NCBI GenBank assembly: GCA_963732695.1
Contig: CAVTAP010000025.1
Coordinates: 248,001 to 312,000 of the forward strand
DNA from: CADEDH01 sp963732695
GTDB lineage: Bacteria > Actinomycetota > Acidimicrobiia > Acidimicrobiales > SZUA-35
Length of the DNA stretch: 64,000 nucleotides
Direction: 5' to 3'
Each line of letters starts with the position of its first letter. Position 1 is the stretch's first letter. The notes under the pieces are model-generated. The model was not told where the DNA came from. It saw nothing but the letters and a program-made list of their open reading frames with translations, and did no database searches. A program made the translations under genes and the position numbers. This document shows positions 1 through 8,838 of the stretch, in pieces.

Positions 1-28
1 CAAGCTGTGCCACGGGCGGTGATTCCGG

Positions 29-1144
29 GTGGCTGACCTGACCGACGATCTGCGCAAGCTGCGGGTGGAGCTGGGCGAGGCCGAGCAGTACCTTCGTATC
101 GGGGTGCTGCGCGACCGCCTGCCCCAGCTCGAGACGGAGATGGCCCGCCCCGACCTGTGGGACGACGCCGAGCGGGCCCGGGCGGTCCAGACCGAGTTCA
201 CCGCCGTGCGGGACGACCTCGACCTCTACGAGCGCCTGCTGCGCAAGGTGGAGGACGCCGAGACCCTGTGGGAGCTGTCCCGGGAGGAAGGCGACGAGTC
301 GTCGGAGAACGAGGCCCGGGGCCTGATCGACGACCTGGACCACCAGTTCACCGAGCTGGAGCTGCGGGCCCTGTTCAACGGGCAGTACGACGAGGGCGAC
401 GCCGTGTGCGAGGTCCACTCCGGGGCCGGCGGCACCGACTCCCAGGACTGGGCCGAGATGCTGCTCAACATGTACCGCAAGTGGGCCCAGGTGAAGGGCT
501 ACGACTTCGAGCTCACCTCGGTACAGCAGGGCCAGGAGGCCGGCGTCACCACCGCCGAGTTCGTGATCCGGGGCCGCTACGCCTACGGCTGGCTCCAGGC
601 CGAACGGGGAGTGCACCGCCTGGTGCGGATCTCGCCCTTCGACTCCCAGGCCCGCCGCCACACCGCCTTCGCCTCGTTCAGCGTGGTCCCCTACATCGAG
701 GATGCCGCCAACCAGGTGGAGATCGACGACAAGGACCTCCGGGTCGACGTGTTCCGCTCGTCGGGCGCCGGCGGCCAGCACGTGAACACCACCGATTCCG
801 CCGTGCGCATCACCCACCTGCCCACCGGGTTCGTGGTGTCGTGCCAGACCGAGCGGAGCCAGCACCAGAACAAGGCCCGGGCCATGGCCGTGCTGGCCAT
901 GAAGCTGGTGGACCTGGAGCGCTCCAAGCGCGAAGAAAAGCTGGCCAGCGAGGCCGGTGAGTCCAAGAAGGTGGAGTGGGGGAGCCAGATCCGCTCCTAC
1001 GTGCTCCAGCCCTACCAGCAGGTGAAGGACGAACGGTCGGGCGAGGTCTCGGGCAATCCCGAGGGTGTGTTCGACGGCGGGGTCGGCCAGTTCATGGAGG
1101 CCTGGCTCCGGTGGCGCCGGGCCGGCGGGGAGTCGAACAACTGA
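29..1144 (+). CDS. prfB: Peptide chain release factor 2
   Basis: Class I release factor of 371 residues that terminates translation at UGA and UAA on the ribosome. The RF2-type codon-recognition tripeptide SPF is at residues 202-204 (RISPFDSQ) and the catalytic GGQ loop at 248-250 (SGAGGQHVN). Length is normal for RF2. The GTG at 29 puts a plausible N terminus in frame. The frame is continuous, so the autoregulatory +1 frameshift known from E. coli prfB is absent. ftsE and ftsX follow on the same strand, a gene order common in Actinobacteria. If the UGSC gene at 22.1-23.9 kb is a selenoprotein, RF2 competes with Sec insertion at its UGA. Confidence 0.97.
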   Translation: MADLTDDLRKLRVELGEAEQYLRIGVLRDRLPQLETEMARPDLWDDAERARAVQTEFTAVRDDLDLYERLLRKVEDAETLWELSREEGDESSENEARGLIDDLDHQFTELELRALFNGQYDEGDAVCEVHSGAGGTDSQDWAEMLLNMYRKWAQVKGYDFELTSVQQGQEAGVTTAEFVIRGRYAYGWLQAERGVHRLVRISPFDSQARRHTAFASFSVVPYIEDAANQVEIDDKDLRVDVFRSSGAGGQHVNTTDSAVRITHLPTGFVVSCQTERSQHQNKARAMAVLAMKLVDLERSKREEKLASEAGESKKVEWGSQIRSYVLQPYQQVKDERSGEVSGNPEGVFDGGVGQFMEAWLRWRRAGGESNN

Positions 1145-1223
1145 GCCGGGGCCGGCGGTATCGTAGAGAGGTCCGACCGGCCTGTCGGCCGAGGGGCGGG
1201 GACCTCTTGCAACGAGGTGATCG

Positions 1224-1901
1224 ATGATCAAGCTGGAAAACGTCACGAAGGAGTACCCCGGGCACTCCACCGCCCTCGTCGACGCCAACGTCGACATCGG
1301 GAAGGGTGAGTTCGTCTTCCTGGTGGGCCCGTCGGGTTCGGGCAAGTCCACCTTCCTCCGTCTGCTGAACAAGTCGGAGGAGCCCGACGCCGGCCGCATC
1401 TTCGTGGCCGGCAAGGACATCGGGCAGATGTCGAGCTGGAAGGTACCGATGCTGCGGCGCAACATCGGGGCCATCTTCCAGGACTTCAAGCTCCTGCCCA
1501 CCAAGACCGTGGCCGAGAACGTGGCCTTCGCTCTGGAGGTCATCGGCCGGCCCCGGAGCGTCATCAAGACCCAGGTGCCGGCGATCTGCGAGCTGGTGGG
1601 CCTGGGCGACAAGATGACCAAGTACCCCAACCAGCTCTCCGGTGGCGAGCAGCAACGGGTGTCGATCGCCCGGGCCTTCGTCAACCGACCGCTGATCCTG
1701 CTGGCCGACGAGCCCACCGGCAACCTCGACCCCCAGACGTCGATCGGCATCATGCGCCTGCTGGACCGGATCAACAAGACCGGTACCACGGTGGTGATGG
1801 CCAGCCACGACCGCGGCATCGTCGACACCATGCGGCGTCGGGTGATCGAGCTGGCCGAGGGTGAGATCGTGCGTGACGAGGCCCGTGGCGTCTACGAGTG
1901 A
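1224..1901 (+). CDS. ftsE: Cell division ATP-binding protein FtsE
   Basis: ABC-type ATPase (225 aa) that acts with FtsX at the division site and, in studied bacteria, controls peptidoglycan hydrolases. Visible motifs are Walker A GPSGSGKST (about residues 36-44), signature LSGGEQQR and Walker B LLADEPTG. The sequence EYPGHSTALVDANVDIGKGEF is typical of FtsE in its N-terminal strand order. GAGGTGA at 1214-1220 is a good ribosome binding site for the ATG at 1224. It lies 79 bp after prfB and 73 bp before ftsX, so the three are probably co-transcribed. Confidence 0.96.
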   Translation: MIKLENVTKEYPGHSTALVDANVDIGKGEFVFLVGPSGSGKSTFLRLLNKSEEPDAGRIFVAGKDIGQMSSWKVPMLRRNIGAIFQDFKLLPTKTVAENVAFALEVIGRPRSVIKTQVPAICELVGLGDKMTKYPNQLSGGEQQRVSIARAFVNRPLILLADEPTGNLDPQTSIGIMRLLDRINKTGTTVVMASHDRGIVDTMRRRVIELAEGEIVRDEARGVYE

Positions 1902-1904
1902 CGG

Positions 1905-1958
1905 CCGGGCGACCGCGAGCAACCGGGCGACTGCGAACAACCGGGCGACTGCGAACAA
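1905..1958 (+). repeat. Three tandem 18-bp repeats between ftsE and ftsX
   Basis: Three adjacent copies of an 18-bp unit (ccgggcgactgcgaacaa; the first copy has two substitutions) fill most of the ftsE-ftsX spacer. They lie just upstream of the ftsX ribosome binding site (GAGGTGA). Copy number could vary by slippage and change spacing or mRNA structure ahead of ftsX; that role is inference. Confidence 0.85.
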
Positions 1959-1974
1959 CGAGGTGAACCGTTAG

Positions 1975-2871
1975 ATGGCGCTGCGCATCGATTACCTGGC
2001 CAAGGAGACGGGCAACAACCTCGTCCGCAACCCCACCCTCACCGTGGCCACCGTGCTCACGGTGGCGGTGTCGCTGGCCCTGCTGGGCGCCTCCCTGCTG
2101 ATCCAGCGGGGGGTCGACCACTTCAACACCCGCTACAAGGACGACGTCGAGTTCATCGTGTGGATGACGGCCGACGCCCCCCAGGAGAACGTCGACGCCG
2201 TCAAGGGCTTCCTCGACGAGTCGCTGGTGGTGCGGAGCTCCAACTACGTCAACCACGAAGCCACCTTCGCCGAGTTCCAGACGTACTACGCCGACCAGCC
2301 CGAGGTGCTCGACCTGGTCGATCCGAACGACCTGCCCACCTCGTTCCGGGTGGTGCCCGAGGTGCCCGATCTGGCCCTGATCCGGTCGCTGGGCCAGGAG
2401 ATCGAGGCCCTGCCCGGCGTGAGCCAGGTCTCCTACGCCGAGGAGTACATCAAGCAACTCAACGACATGACGAACTCGGCGTCCCGGGTGATGATCGTGG
2501 CCGCCGTGCTGTCGGCCGTGGCCTCCGGCCTCCTCATGTACAACACGATCCGCACCGGTCTGTTCGCCCGCCGCCGGGAGATCGAGGTGATGCGGCTGGT
2601 GGGGGCGACCAAGTGGTTCATCCGCATCCCGTTCATGCTGGAGGGCCTGTTACAGGGGCTGATAGGTGCCGCCATCTCCGGCATCGCCGTGTTCGGGCTC
2701 AACAAGCTGATCGCCAGCTCGGTGAACGGTCGGGAGAACCTGAAGCTGTTCTCCAGCTTCGCCCTCGACAACGGCCAGGTGGCCGTGGTGGCCCTGATCC
2801 TGCTGCTGGTGGGGGCGGCCCTGGGCTCGCTGGGCGCCGGCATCGCCGTCACCCGCTACCTCGACGCCTAG
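1975..2871 (+). CDS. ftsX: Cell division protein FtsX
   Basis: Membrane partner of FtsE (298 aa). There is one transmembrane segment at about residues 21-43, an extracytoplasmic domain (about 45-165), then three more segments at about 170-190, 225-245 and 266-292. The REIEVMRLVGAT motif after the second segment is the characteristic FtsX/MacB-type cytoplasmic coupling loop that contacts the ATPase. Size and topology are normal. The start is the ATG at 1975, preceded by GAGGTGA. Confidence 0.95.
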   Translation: MALRIDYLAKETGNNLVRNPTLTVATVLTVAVSLALLGASLLIQRGVDHFNTRYKDDVEFIVWMTADAPQENVDAVKGFLDESLVVRSSNYVNHEATFAEFQTYYADQPEVLDLVDPNDLPTSFRVVPEVPDLALIRSLGQEIEALPGVSQVSYAEEYIKQLNDMTNSASRVMIVAAVLSAVASGLLMYNTIRTGLFARRREIEVMRLVGATKWFIRIPFMLEGLLQGLIGAAISGIAVFGLNKLIASSVNGRENLKLFSSFALDNGQVAVVALILLLVGAALGSLGAGIAVTRYLDA

Positions 2872-2940
2872 AGGTACCCGCAATGCCTACCGCCACCGGC
2901 GGGGGCGGCGAGCCCCCAGGGTGACCGCTAGGGTGCGGCC

Positions 2941-4464
2941 ATGATCTGGCTCGTCGTGCTGGCCGTGGTGGTAGCGGTCCTGGTGGTGCTGGCCGTGATC
3001 GACCTGATCCAGGTCCGTCATGCCATCCGCCGCAACTTTCCGGTGGTCGGGCGGCTCCGTTACCTGCTGGAACGCATCGGGCCCGAGCTACGGCAGTACA
3101 TCGTCACCGACAACGACTCCGAGCGGCCGTTCAGCCGTGACCAGCGGCGTTGGGTGTACGCCTCGTCCAAGCGGGAGAACCCGTACTTCGGGTTCGGCAC
3201 CGACAACACGATGGCGTCGCCCCAGTACGTGCTGATCCGTCACTCGCCGTTCCCCTACGAGGCCCCGGCGGCGGCCTCCGACGGCACCGGCCCCGGGCCC
3301 CACCACGCCACCAGCGGCGAGGACCCGGCCGCCATCCCCTCGGCCAAGGTGCTGGGGGAGTGGCGCCAGCGCCCCCAGGCCTTCCGGCCGGCTTCGATCG
3401 TGAACATCTCGGCCATGAGCTACGGCTCGTTGTCGTCCCACGCCGTGGAGGCCCTCAACCGGGGGGCGGCGCTGGCCGGGTGCCTGCAGAACACGGGTGA
3501 GGGCGGGATCAGCCCGTTCCACCTGAAGGGCGGCGAGCTGATCTTCCAGCTCGGCACCGGCTACTTCGGGGCCCGCAATGCGGCCGGCCGTTTCGACCTC
3601 GACCTGCTGGTGCAGAAGGCCCAGCAGCTCCCCATCCGGGCCATCGAGATCAAGTTGAGCCAGGGGGCCAAACCGGGGCTGGGCGGGGTGCTGCCGGCGG
3701 CCAAGGTGACACAGGACATCGCCGCCATCCGGGGGGTCGAGGTGGGGGTGACGGTGGTCAGCCCGTCCCGCCACCGGGAGTTCGACTCGGTCCCGTCGAT
3801 GGTGGCCTTCATCGAGCGGCTGGCCGACGCCACCGGGCTCCCCGTGGGCATCAAGTCGGCGGTGGGCCAACGGGCGTTCTGGGCCGAGCTGGCCGACGAG
3901 ATGAAGCGCACCGGCCACGGGCCCGACTTCATCACCATCGACGGTGGCGAGGGCGGCACCGGCGCCGCACCGCTGGTGTTCAGCGACAATGTGTCGTTGC
4001 CGTTCCGCCAGGGGTTCGCCGAGGTCTACCGGACGTTCGCCACCCGCCACATGCACGACAAGGTGACGTGGATCGGCGCCGGCAAGCTCGGTTTCCCCGG
4101 CGACGCCCTGCTGGCCATGGTGCTGGGGGTCGACATGATCAACGTGGCCCGGGAGGCGATGCTGTCGATCGGGTGCGTGCAGGCCCAGAAGTGCCACACC
4201 GGCCACTGCCCCACGGGGGTGGCCACCCAGTCCAAGTGGCTGATGCGGGGCCTCGACCCCACCGACAAGGCGGCCCGGGCCGCCAACTATGTGATGGCTC
4301 TGCGCCACGACCTGCTGGCCCTGGCCCACGCCTGCGGCCAACCCCATCCGGCGTTGGTGGGCGGCGATGCCGTCGACGTCCTCATCGACGGCACCGCCGT
4401 TGTTCCCCTGTGGGACCAGTTCGGCTACGACCCCGCCTGGAGGGCCCCCGCCCGGATCAGCTGA
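2941..4464 (+). CDS. FMN-binding glutamate synthase-like protein, membrane-anchored
   Basis: A 507-residue protein with an N-terminal hydrophobic segment (about residues 2-22) followed by a glutamate synthase central/FMN domain (COG0069-type). Family features seen are the SAMSYGSLS segment near residue 155, a TIDGGEGGTGAAP phosphate-binding motif near 340, and a cysteine cluster CVQAQKCHTGHCPTG near 411-425 matching the iron-sulfur region of GltB. The glutaminase domain of true GltB is missing. Such stand-alone proteins are widespread and mostly uncharacterised, so glutamate synthase activity should not be assumed. It overlaps the convergent crotonase gene by 8 bp at its 3' end. Confidence 0.88.
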   Translation: MIWLVVLAVVVAVLVVLAVIDLIQVRHAIRRNFPVVGRLRYLLERIGPELRQYIVTDNDSERPFSRDQRRWVYASSKRENPYFGFGTDNTMASPQYVLIRHSPFPYEAPAAASDGTGPGPHHATSGEDPAAIPSAKVLGEWRQRPQAFRPASIVNISAMSYGSLSSHAVEALNRGAALAGCLQNTGEGGISPFHLKGGELIFQLGTGYFGARNAAGRFDLDLLVQKAQQLPIRAIEIKLSQGAKPGLGGVLPAAKVTQDIAAIRGVEVGVTVVSPSRHREFDSVPSMVAFIERLADATGLPVGIKSAVGQRAFWAELADEMKRTGHGPDFITIDGGEGGTGAAPLVFSDNVSLPFRQGFAEVYRTFATRHMHDKVTWIGAGKLGFPGDALLAMVLGVDMINVAREAMLSIGCVQAQKCHTGHCPTGVATQSKWLMRGLDPTDKAARAANYVMALRHDLLALAHACGQPHPALVGGDAVDVLIDGTAVVPLWDQFGYDPAWRAPARIS

Positions 4465-5311
4465 AGTCGGGCTCGTCCCAGAAGGGGAAGATGTCGGGGG
4501 TGTCGGCGCTGGGCCGGAGGCTCCACTGCGGGTCCCGCTTCTCCAGGAAGCTGGTGACGCCCTCCTTGGCGTCGGCCATCCGGCCCAGGGCCTGGATGGC
4601 CCGGGAGTCGGCCCGGTGGGCCTGCATGGGATGGTCGAACGTAAGGCCCCGCCACAGCATCTGACGGGTGAGGGCCACCGACACCGGGGCGGCGTGCACC
4701 GCGATCTCCCGGGCGATCTCGTTGGCCCGGGCCAGGAGCTGATCGTCGGGGACCAGTTGCACGAGGCCGCCGGCGGCGGCTTCGGCCGCTCCGAACACCC
4801 GGCCCGAGTAGCACCACTGGGTGGCCTGGCTGATGCCCACCAGGCGGGGCAGGAACCACGACGAGCAGGCCTCGGGCACGATGCCACGCCGGGCGAACAC
4901 GAAGCCGACCTTGGCGCTCTCGCCCGCCAAGCGGACGTCCATGGGGAGGGTCATCGTGATGCCAACGCCCACCGCCGGCCCGTTGATGGCGGCGATGATC
5001 GGTTTGGTGAGGGCGAAGATCCGCAGGCTGACGAGGCCGCCGCCGTCGCGGTTCACCCGGTCCACGGGCCGGCCCCGGGCTCCGGCGTCGAACGTGGAGC
5101 CTCCGCTGCCCAGGTCGGCCCCGGCGCAGAAGCCCCGGCCCTCGCCGGTCACGATCACGGCCCGCACCGCGTCGTCGGCGTCGATGGCGTCGCACGCCGC
5201 GATCAGGTCGTGCATCATCTGCTCGTTGAAGGCGTTGAGCCGATCAGGGCGGTTGAGGGTGATGGTGGCGACGCCGTCGGCCACCTCGTAGCGGATGGTC
5301 TCGTAGTTCAT
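4457..5311 (-). CDS. Enoyl-CoA hydratase/isomerase family protein
   Basis: Crotonase-fold protein of 284 aa from the ATG at 5311; an in-frame start 12 codons upstream is possible but lacks family similarity. Seen are the N-terminal strand VATITLNRPDRLNAFN, the oxyanion-hole segment GRGFCAGADL and the second one AINGPAVGVG. Family members hydrate or isomerise acyl-CoA thioesters in fatty-acid or related catabolism; the substrate cannot be told from sequence. It is convergent with the upstream gltB-like gene. Confidence 0.9.
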   Translation of the reverse strand: MNYETIRYEVADGVATITLNRPDRLNAFNEQMMHDLIAACDAIDADDAVRAVIVTGEGRGFCAGADLGSGGSTFDAGARGRPVDRVNRDGGGLVSLRIFALTKPIIAAINGPAVGVGITMTLPMDVRLAGESAKVGFVFARRGIVPEACSSWFLPRLVGISQATQWCYSGRVFGAAEAAAGGLVQLVPDDQLLARANEIAREIAVHAAPVSVALTRQMLWRGLTFDHPMQAHRADSRAIQALGRMADAKEGVTSFLEKRDPQWSLRPSADTPDIFPFWDEPDFS

Positions 5312-5415
5312 CGCCGCCACGATCACAGATGGCGGGGCCGGGGACAAGCCCGGGGGCTCGCGCCCCCGTCGCTGCGCTCCCCCATCTCGTCAGGCCGCCA
5401 CCCTGACGGCGAGCT

Positions 5416-6381
5416 CTACGAGCTCGCGGCAAGCGGGTCGGGCCGGCCCGACAATTCCACCACGGCCTGCCACAGGCGGTGGGCATCGGCGGGAGAGGTG
5501 CGGGTGCCGGGCCGGTACACGGTGGGCCGGGGGCGGCGGTCGAGCCACAGCCGCCCGGTGCCGAGCTCGGCCGGCGGGGCGCCGCACAGCCAGGTGATCG
5601 TGTCAGCCCCTTCCTCGGGGGTGCGCAGCAAGGGTTGGAGGACCTGGCGGAACCGGGGGAGGGACTCGGCCAGGCCCGGGGTGTCGGCCCAGCCGGGATG
5701 CATGGCGTGCACCAGCACGCCCCGGGAGGCCAGCCGGTTCCCCCACAGGGTGGTGAGGTCGACCTGGGCCCGCTTGGCCCGGCCGTAGGCCACGGGCCCC
5801 CGGTAGCCCTGCTCGCTCTGGAGGTCGTCGAGGTGGAGGGCCTGGGTGTACATCCCGCCGCTGGTCACGGAGATCACCCGGCCCGCCGGGGCCCGTTCCA
5901 GGGCGGGGAGGGCGGCGCCGGTGAGCACGAACGGGGCCACCACGTGGGTGGCGAAGGTCAGCTCGATGCCGTCGTCGCTCAGCTGGCGGGTGGCGTGGAG
6001 ACCGCCCCCGTTGTGAACCAGGGCATCGAGGCGGTCGAGGGCGGCCAGCTCCTCCCCGGCCCGGCCGGCCGAGGCCAGGCTGGCCAGGTCGAGGTCGACC
6101 ACCGAGGCGCCGGCGGCGCCGGCGGCCACCAGGTCCCACGCCACCACCTCGGCCTTGGCCCGGTTGCGGGCCAGCAGCACCAGCTCGGCGCCGGCCGCCG
6201 CCATCTGGTGCACGGCGGCCAGGCCCAGCCCGCTCGTCGGCCCGGTGACGGCGATCCGGCGCCCGGTCAGGTCCACCGGCTCCCAGTGGAAGGCGCGACG
6301 CCGCAGAGCGGGGCCGATCCGGCTGAAGCTGGGGACCACCAGGGCGTCGAGGACGTCGTCGGCGAGGTCGGCGGGGCTCAC
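5416..6381 (-). CDS. Short-chain dehydrogenase/reductase
   Basis: Classical/extended SDR (321 aa). The nucleotide-binding glycine motif TGPTSGLG is at about residues 46-53. An NGG replaces the usual NNAG (VHNGGG). The catalytic Ser lies in SVTSGGMY and the YxxxK motif is YGRAK. An N-terminal extension of about 40 residues before the Rossmann fold resembles DHRS12-type SDRs. Substrate unknown. It is divergent from the ASKHA-like gene at 6605 across a 223-bp spacer. Confidence 0.88.
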   Translation of the reverse strand: MSPADLADDVLDALVVPSFSRIGPALRRRAFHWEPVDLTGRRIAVTGPTSGLGLAAVHQMAAAGAELVLLARNRAKAEVVAWDLVAAGAAGASVVDLDLASLASAGRAGEELAALDRLDALVHNGGGLHATRQLSDDGIELTFATHVVAPFVLTGAALPALERAPAGRVISVTSGGMYTQALHLDDLQSEQGYRGPVAYGRAKRAQVDLTTLWGNRLASRGVLVHAMHPGWADTPGLAESLPRFRQVLQPLLRTPEEGADTITWLCGAPPAELGTGRLWLDRRPRPTVYRPGTRTSPADAHRLWQAVVELSGRPDPLAASS

Positions 6382-6604
6382 CGAACCAGCGTGCGGGAAG
6401 AATCGTTCAGTTCCTCCTCAAAGCACGCCAATTCCGAGCTATGGTTCGCGCAGCGAAATTTCGGCCAACTGGCGGAGGCCTTGTTGCGTTGCAGCGCGTT
6501 CTATCTCACTCGGCGACGACCACTATGATGATGCGACGGGTCGGCGAGCCCGAGGGCACACCAGGGCGCGTGCGTCGGGGCAGCGATTGGTGGTTGGCGG
6601 AGAG

Positions 6605-7906
6605 ATGAGTGGCGGGCGTATATCGCAGGGCGTGGGCGTGGGCCTGCTCGGCATCGAGATCGGGCGGAACAAGGTCCGTATGGCCCTGCTCGACCCCGAT
6701 GCCAAGGTGGTCGACGACGCCGTCGAGCGGCCGATCGTCAAGGGCGGCGGCCCCCGGGATCCGATCGAGGAGGAGTCGTCCACCCGGGCGGCGATCGAGG
6801 GCGGGTTCGATCGCCTGGGCCTCACCACCGCGGTGCCGCTCATGGTGGGCGTCACGATCGGGTTCCCCCACTGTGGTGTGGGCAGCGGCCCGGCCCTGCG
6901 GGACTGGCTGGCCGACCTGAGCGTCGAGCTGGGCGAGCCGATCGTCCACGTGGGCGACCACGGGGTGTCCTACGCCCCGATCCACTGCATCGATTTCGTG
7001 CGCCGGGTGTTCGAGCCGATCCCGCTCCACCTCGACCGGATCGAGCTGGCGCCGGTGTCGGCCAGCCGGATGCTGGAGTCCCTGCGATCGGGGGCGGTCA
7101 CGCTGGGTTCCGGTGTCGCCTGGTCGGCCCGCATCCTCGACCGTGACGTGCTGGAGGCGTTCGAGATCATCGACGGTTCGTTCGACGAGATGATGCAGGT
7201 CGTGTCGAACGGCGTCGCCCACCCCGTCGAGCACCTCGAAGGTGTCTTCGTCGACGAGGAGCTGTGCCGCAACCGGGGCCTCACCGTGGGCTCGCTGGCT
7301 CCGGCGGTGGGGGTGGCGGTGGCACTGCACGACAGCCCGTTCGCCAATCTGCTCGACGGTCAGCTGGTGGGCAACCAGGCTCCGTCGCGGGTCTCGGGGC
7401 CGTTCCCCCGGCTCGAGTCGTCCCGGACGGTGCCGGCGCCGCTGGCGCCTGAGGACCGCCCGGTGTCGGGCCCCAGCAGCCGGTGGGACACCGCCGACGA
7501 CTTCATGGCCACCGCTCCGGCGCCCATCGCCCCGGCCCCGGCCCAGGGCTTTGCCGGCGGGCCCGAGCAGCGGCCCCGGGGCAACGGCTGGGACGGCTTG
7601 GAAGGCGGCGAGTTCGGCTTCGGAGACCAGTACGACGACACGGTCACCTACAAGTTGCGGCGTCAGCCGGGTGCAGTCTGGCCGCCGGAGCACCGGGGTT
7701 TCGAGCACGACCCGGTGCAGTGGGCGCCCGAACGGCCCGAGCCCCGCGTCGTCCAGCAGCACCGCGACGAGCTGGCCGGTATCGAGAAGTTCTCGCCCCA
7801 GCCCACCAGCCTCGACGGCGGCGGGTTCCACGTGTCGGACTTCCTGCTGGGCGCGCTGCTGATGCTGGCCGTCGCCCTCACCGCCGCCCTGTTCCTGCTG
7901 AACTGA
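6605..7906 (+). CDS. Tail-anchored ASKHA (ROK/PilM-like) protein of unknown function
   Basis: Protein of 433 aa starting at the ATG at 6605; upstream in-frame codons lack a supporting ribosome binding site and run into low-complexity promoter DNA. The N terminus (LLGIEIGRNKVRMALLD, about residues 14-30) looks like the phosphate-1 strand-turn-strand of actin/hexokinase-fold ATPases. A later GSGVAWSA segment could correspond to an adenosine-side motif. Residues about 255-405 are a Pro/Ala-rich, probably disordered linker. The last about 22 residues form a single hydrophobic helix ending in LFLLN, so the protein looks tail-anchored in the membrane. I do not recognise a named family; kinase activity is not supported because the usual DxGxT loop is altered. 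Confidence 0.72.
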   Translation: MSGGRISQGVGVGLLGIEIGRNKVRMALLDPDAKVVDDAVERPIVKGGGPRDPIEEESSTRAAIEGGFDRLGLTTAVPLMVGVTIGFPHCGVGSGPALRDWLADLSVELGEPIVHVGDHGVSYAPIHCIDFVRRVFEPIPLHLDRIELAPVSASRMLESLRSGAVTLGSGVAWSARILDRDVLEAFEIIDGSFDEMMQVVSNGVAHPVEHLEGVFVDEELCRNRGLTVGSLAPAVGVAVALHDSPFANLLDGQLVGNQAPSRVSGPFPRLESSRTVPAPLAPEDRPVSGPSSRWDTADDFMATAPAPIAPAPAQGFAGGPEQRPRGNGWDGLEGGEFGFGDQYDDTVTYKLRRQPGAVWPPEHRGFEHDPVQWAPERPEPRVVQQHRDELAGIEKFSPQPTSLDGGGFHVSDFLLGALLMLAVALTAALFLLN

Positions 7907-7909
7907 CCG

Positions 7910-8785
7910 CTACGACAGGGCCTCCACCGTGGCGGCCAGGCTGTCGAGGTGGCGCAGGGCGTCGTCGGCGCTGTGGAGCTGCATGGTCGGCGGCATGATC
8001 ACCACCCGATCCACCCCGAGCTGGGCGTAGCGCTCGATCCGGTCGGTCCGGTTGCCCATGGTGAAGATGGAGATGGGGATGTCGTCGGGGTTGCGCCCGG
8101 CCTCGGCCGCCTTCGCACGGAACAGCTCGATGGCGCCGGGCACATCGGGCTTGCGGCCGTCGTTGAGCATGGAGGCGTCGATCGGGCACCACTCGTCGGC
8201 GTAGGTGGCGGCGTGCTCGATGCCCACCGGCCCGGCATTGCCCAGGGCGATCGGGATCGTGCCGTTGGCCGGCTTGGGGTAGACCCAGCTCTCGGTGAAG
8301 GAGTCCCACCGGCCCTCGAACGACGCCTCCTCCTGGCCCCAGGCGGTGCGCAGGGCCGCCACCCGCTCCCGCATGGCCGAGTAGCGCTGCTTGAACGGGA
8401 GATCGGGGCGGTGGTTGAGCAGCTCCTCTTCGTTCCAGCCCACCCCGATGCCGAGGCGGAGCCGGCCACCGGAGAGCGCATCGAGGGTGGCCGTGGTGCA
8501 GGCCAGGTCGAGCAGGTCGTGCTCCAGCAGGAGGCACACACCGGTGCACAGCAGCAGGTTCGGGGCGGCGTTGGCGGCCAGGGCCAGCGACACGAACGGA
8601 TCCATCATCCGCCAGTAGCCCTCGGGCAGGTCGCCGCCGGCCGGGTACGGGGTCTGGCGGGAGGTGGGGACGTGGCTGTGCTCCGGCACCCACAGCGAGT
8701 CGAAGCCTCGCTGGTCGAGCTCCCGGGCCAGCACGTCGGGCCGGATGCCGTTGATGTCGTTGAGGGACAGGTAGCCGAACTGCAT
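7910..8785 (-). CDS. LLM-class F420-dependent oxidoreductase
   Basis: Luciferase-like TIM-barrel protein (291 aa). The conserved region GGRLRLGIGVGWNEEEL and the N-terminal VPEHSHVP segment are typical of probable F420-dependent oxidoreductases of actinobacteria. The cofactor is inferred from family; the substrate is unknown. It is convergent with the ASKHA-like gene (3 bp between stop codons) and divergent from the PLP gene at 8839. Confidence 0.9.
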   Translation of the reverse strand: MQFGYLSLNDINGIRPDVLARELDQRGFDSLWVPEHSHVPTSRQTPYPAGGDLPEGYWRMMDPFVSLALAANAAPNLLLCTGVCLLLEHDLLDLACTTATLDALSGGRLRLGIGVGWNEEELLNHRPDLPFKQRYSAMRERVAALRTAWGQEEASFEGRWDSFTESWVYPKPANGTIPIALGNAGPVGIEHAATYADEWCPIDASMLNDGRKPDVPGAIELFRAKAAEAGRNPDDIPISIFTMGNRTDRIERYAQLGVDRVVIMPPTMQLHSADDALRHLDSLAATVEALS

Positions 8786-8838
8786 GGCGTCACCCTAGGA
8801 GACCGGGTGGGGGTGGCCTCAAGTTCTATGGTTCGTCC

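Noticed and set aside
29..120. Programmed frameshift in prfB
   Set aside because: The frame is continuous, with no in-frame TGA near codon 25.
4367..5788. Long plus-strand open frame opposite the crotonase and SDR genes
   Set aside because: High-GC antisense frame with low-complexity translation; the minus-strand genes have clear motifs.
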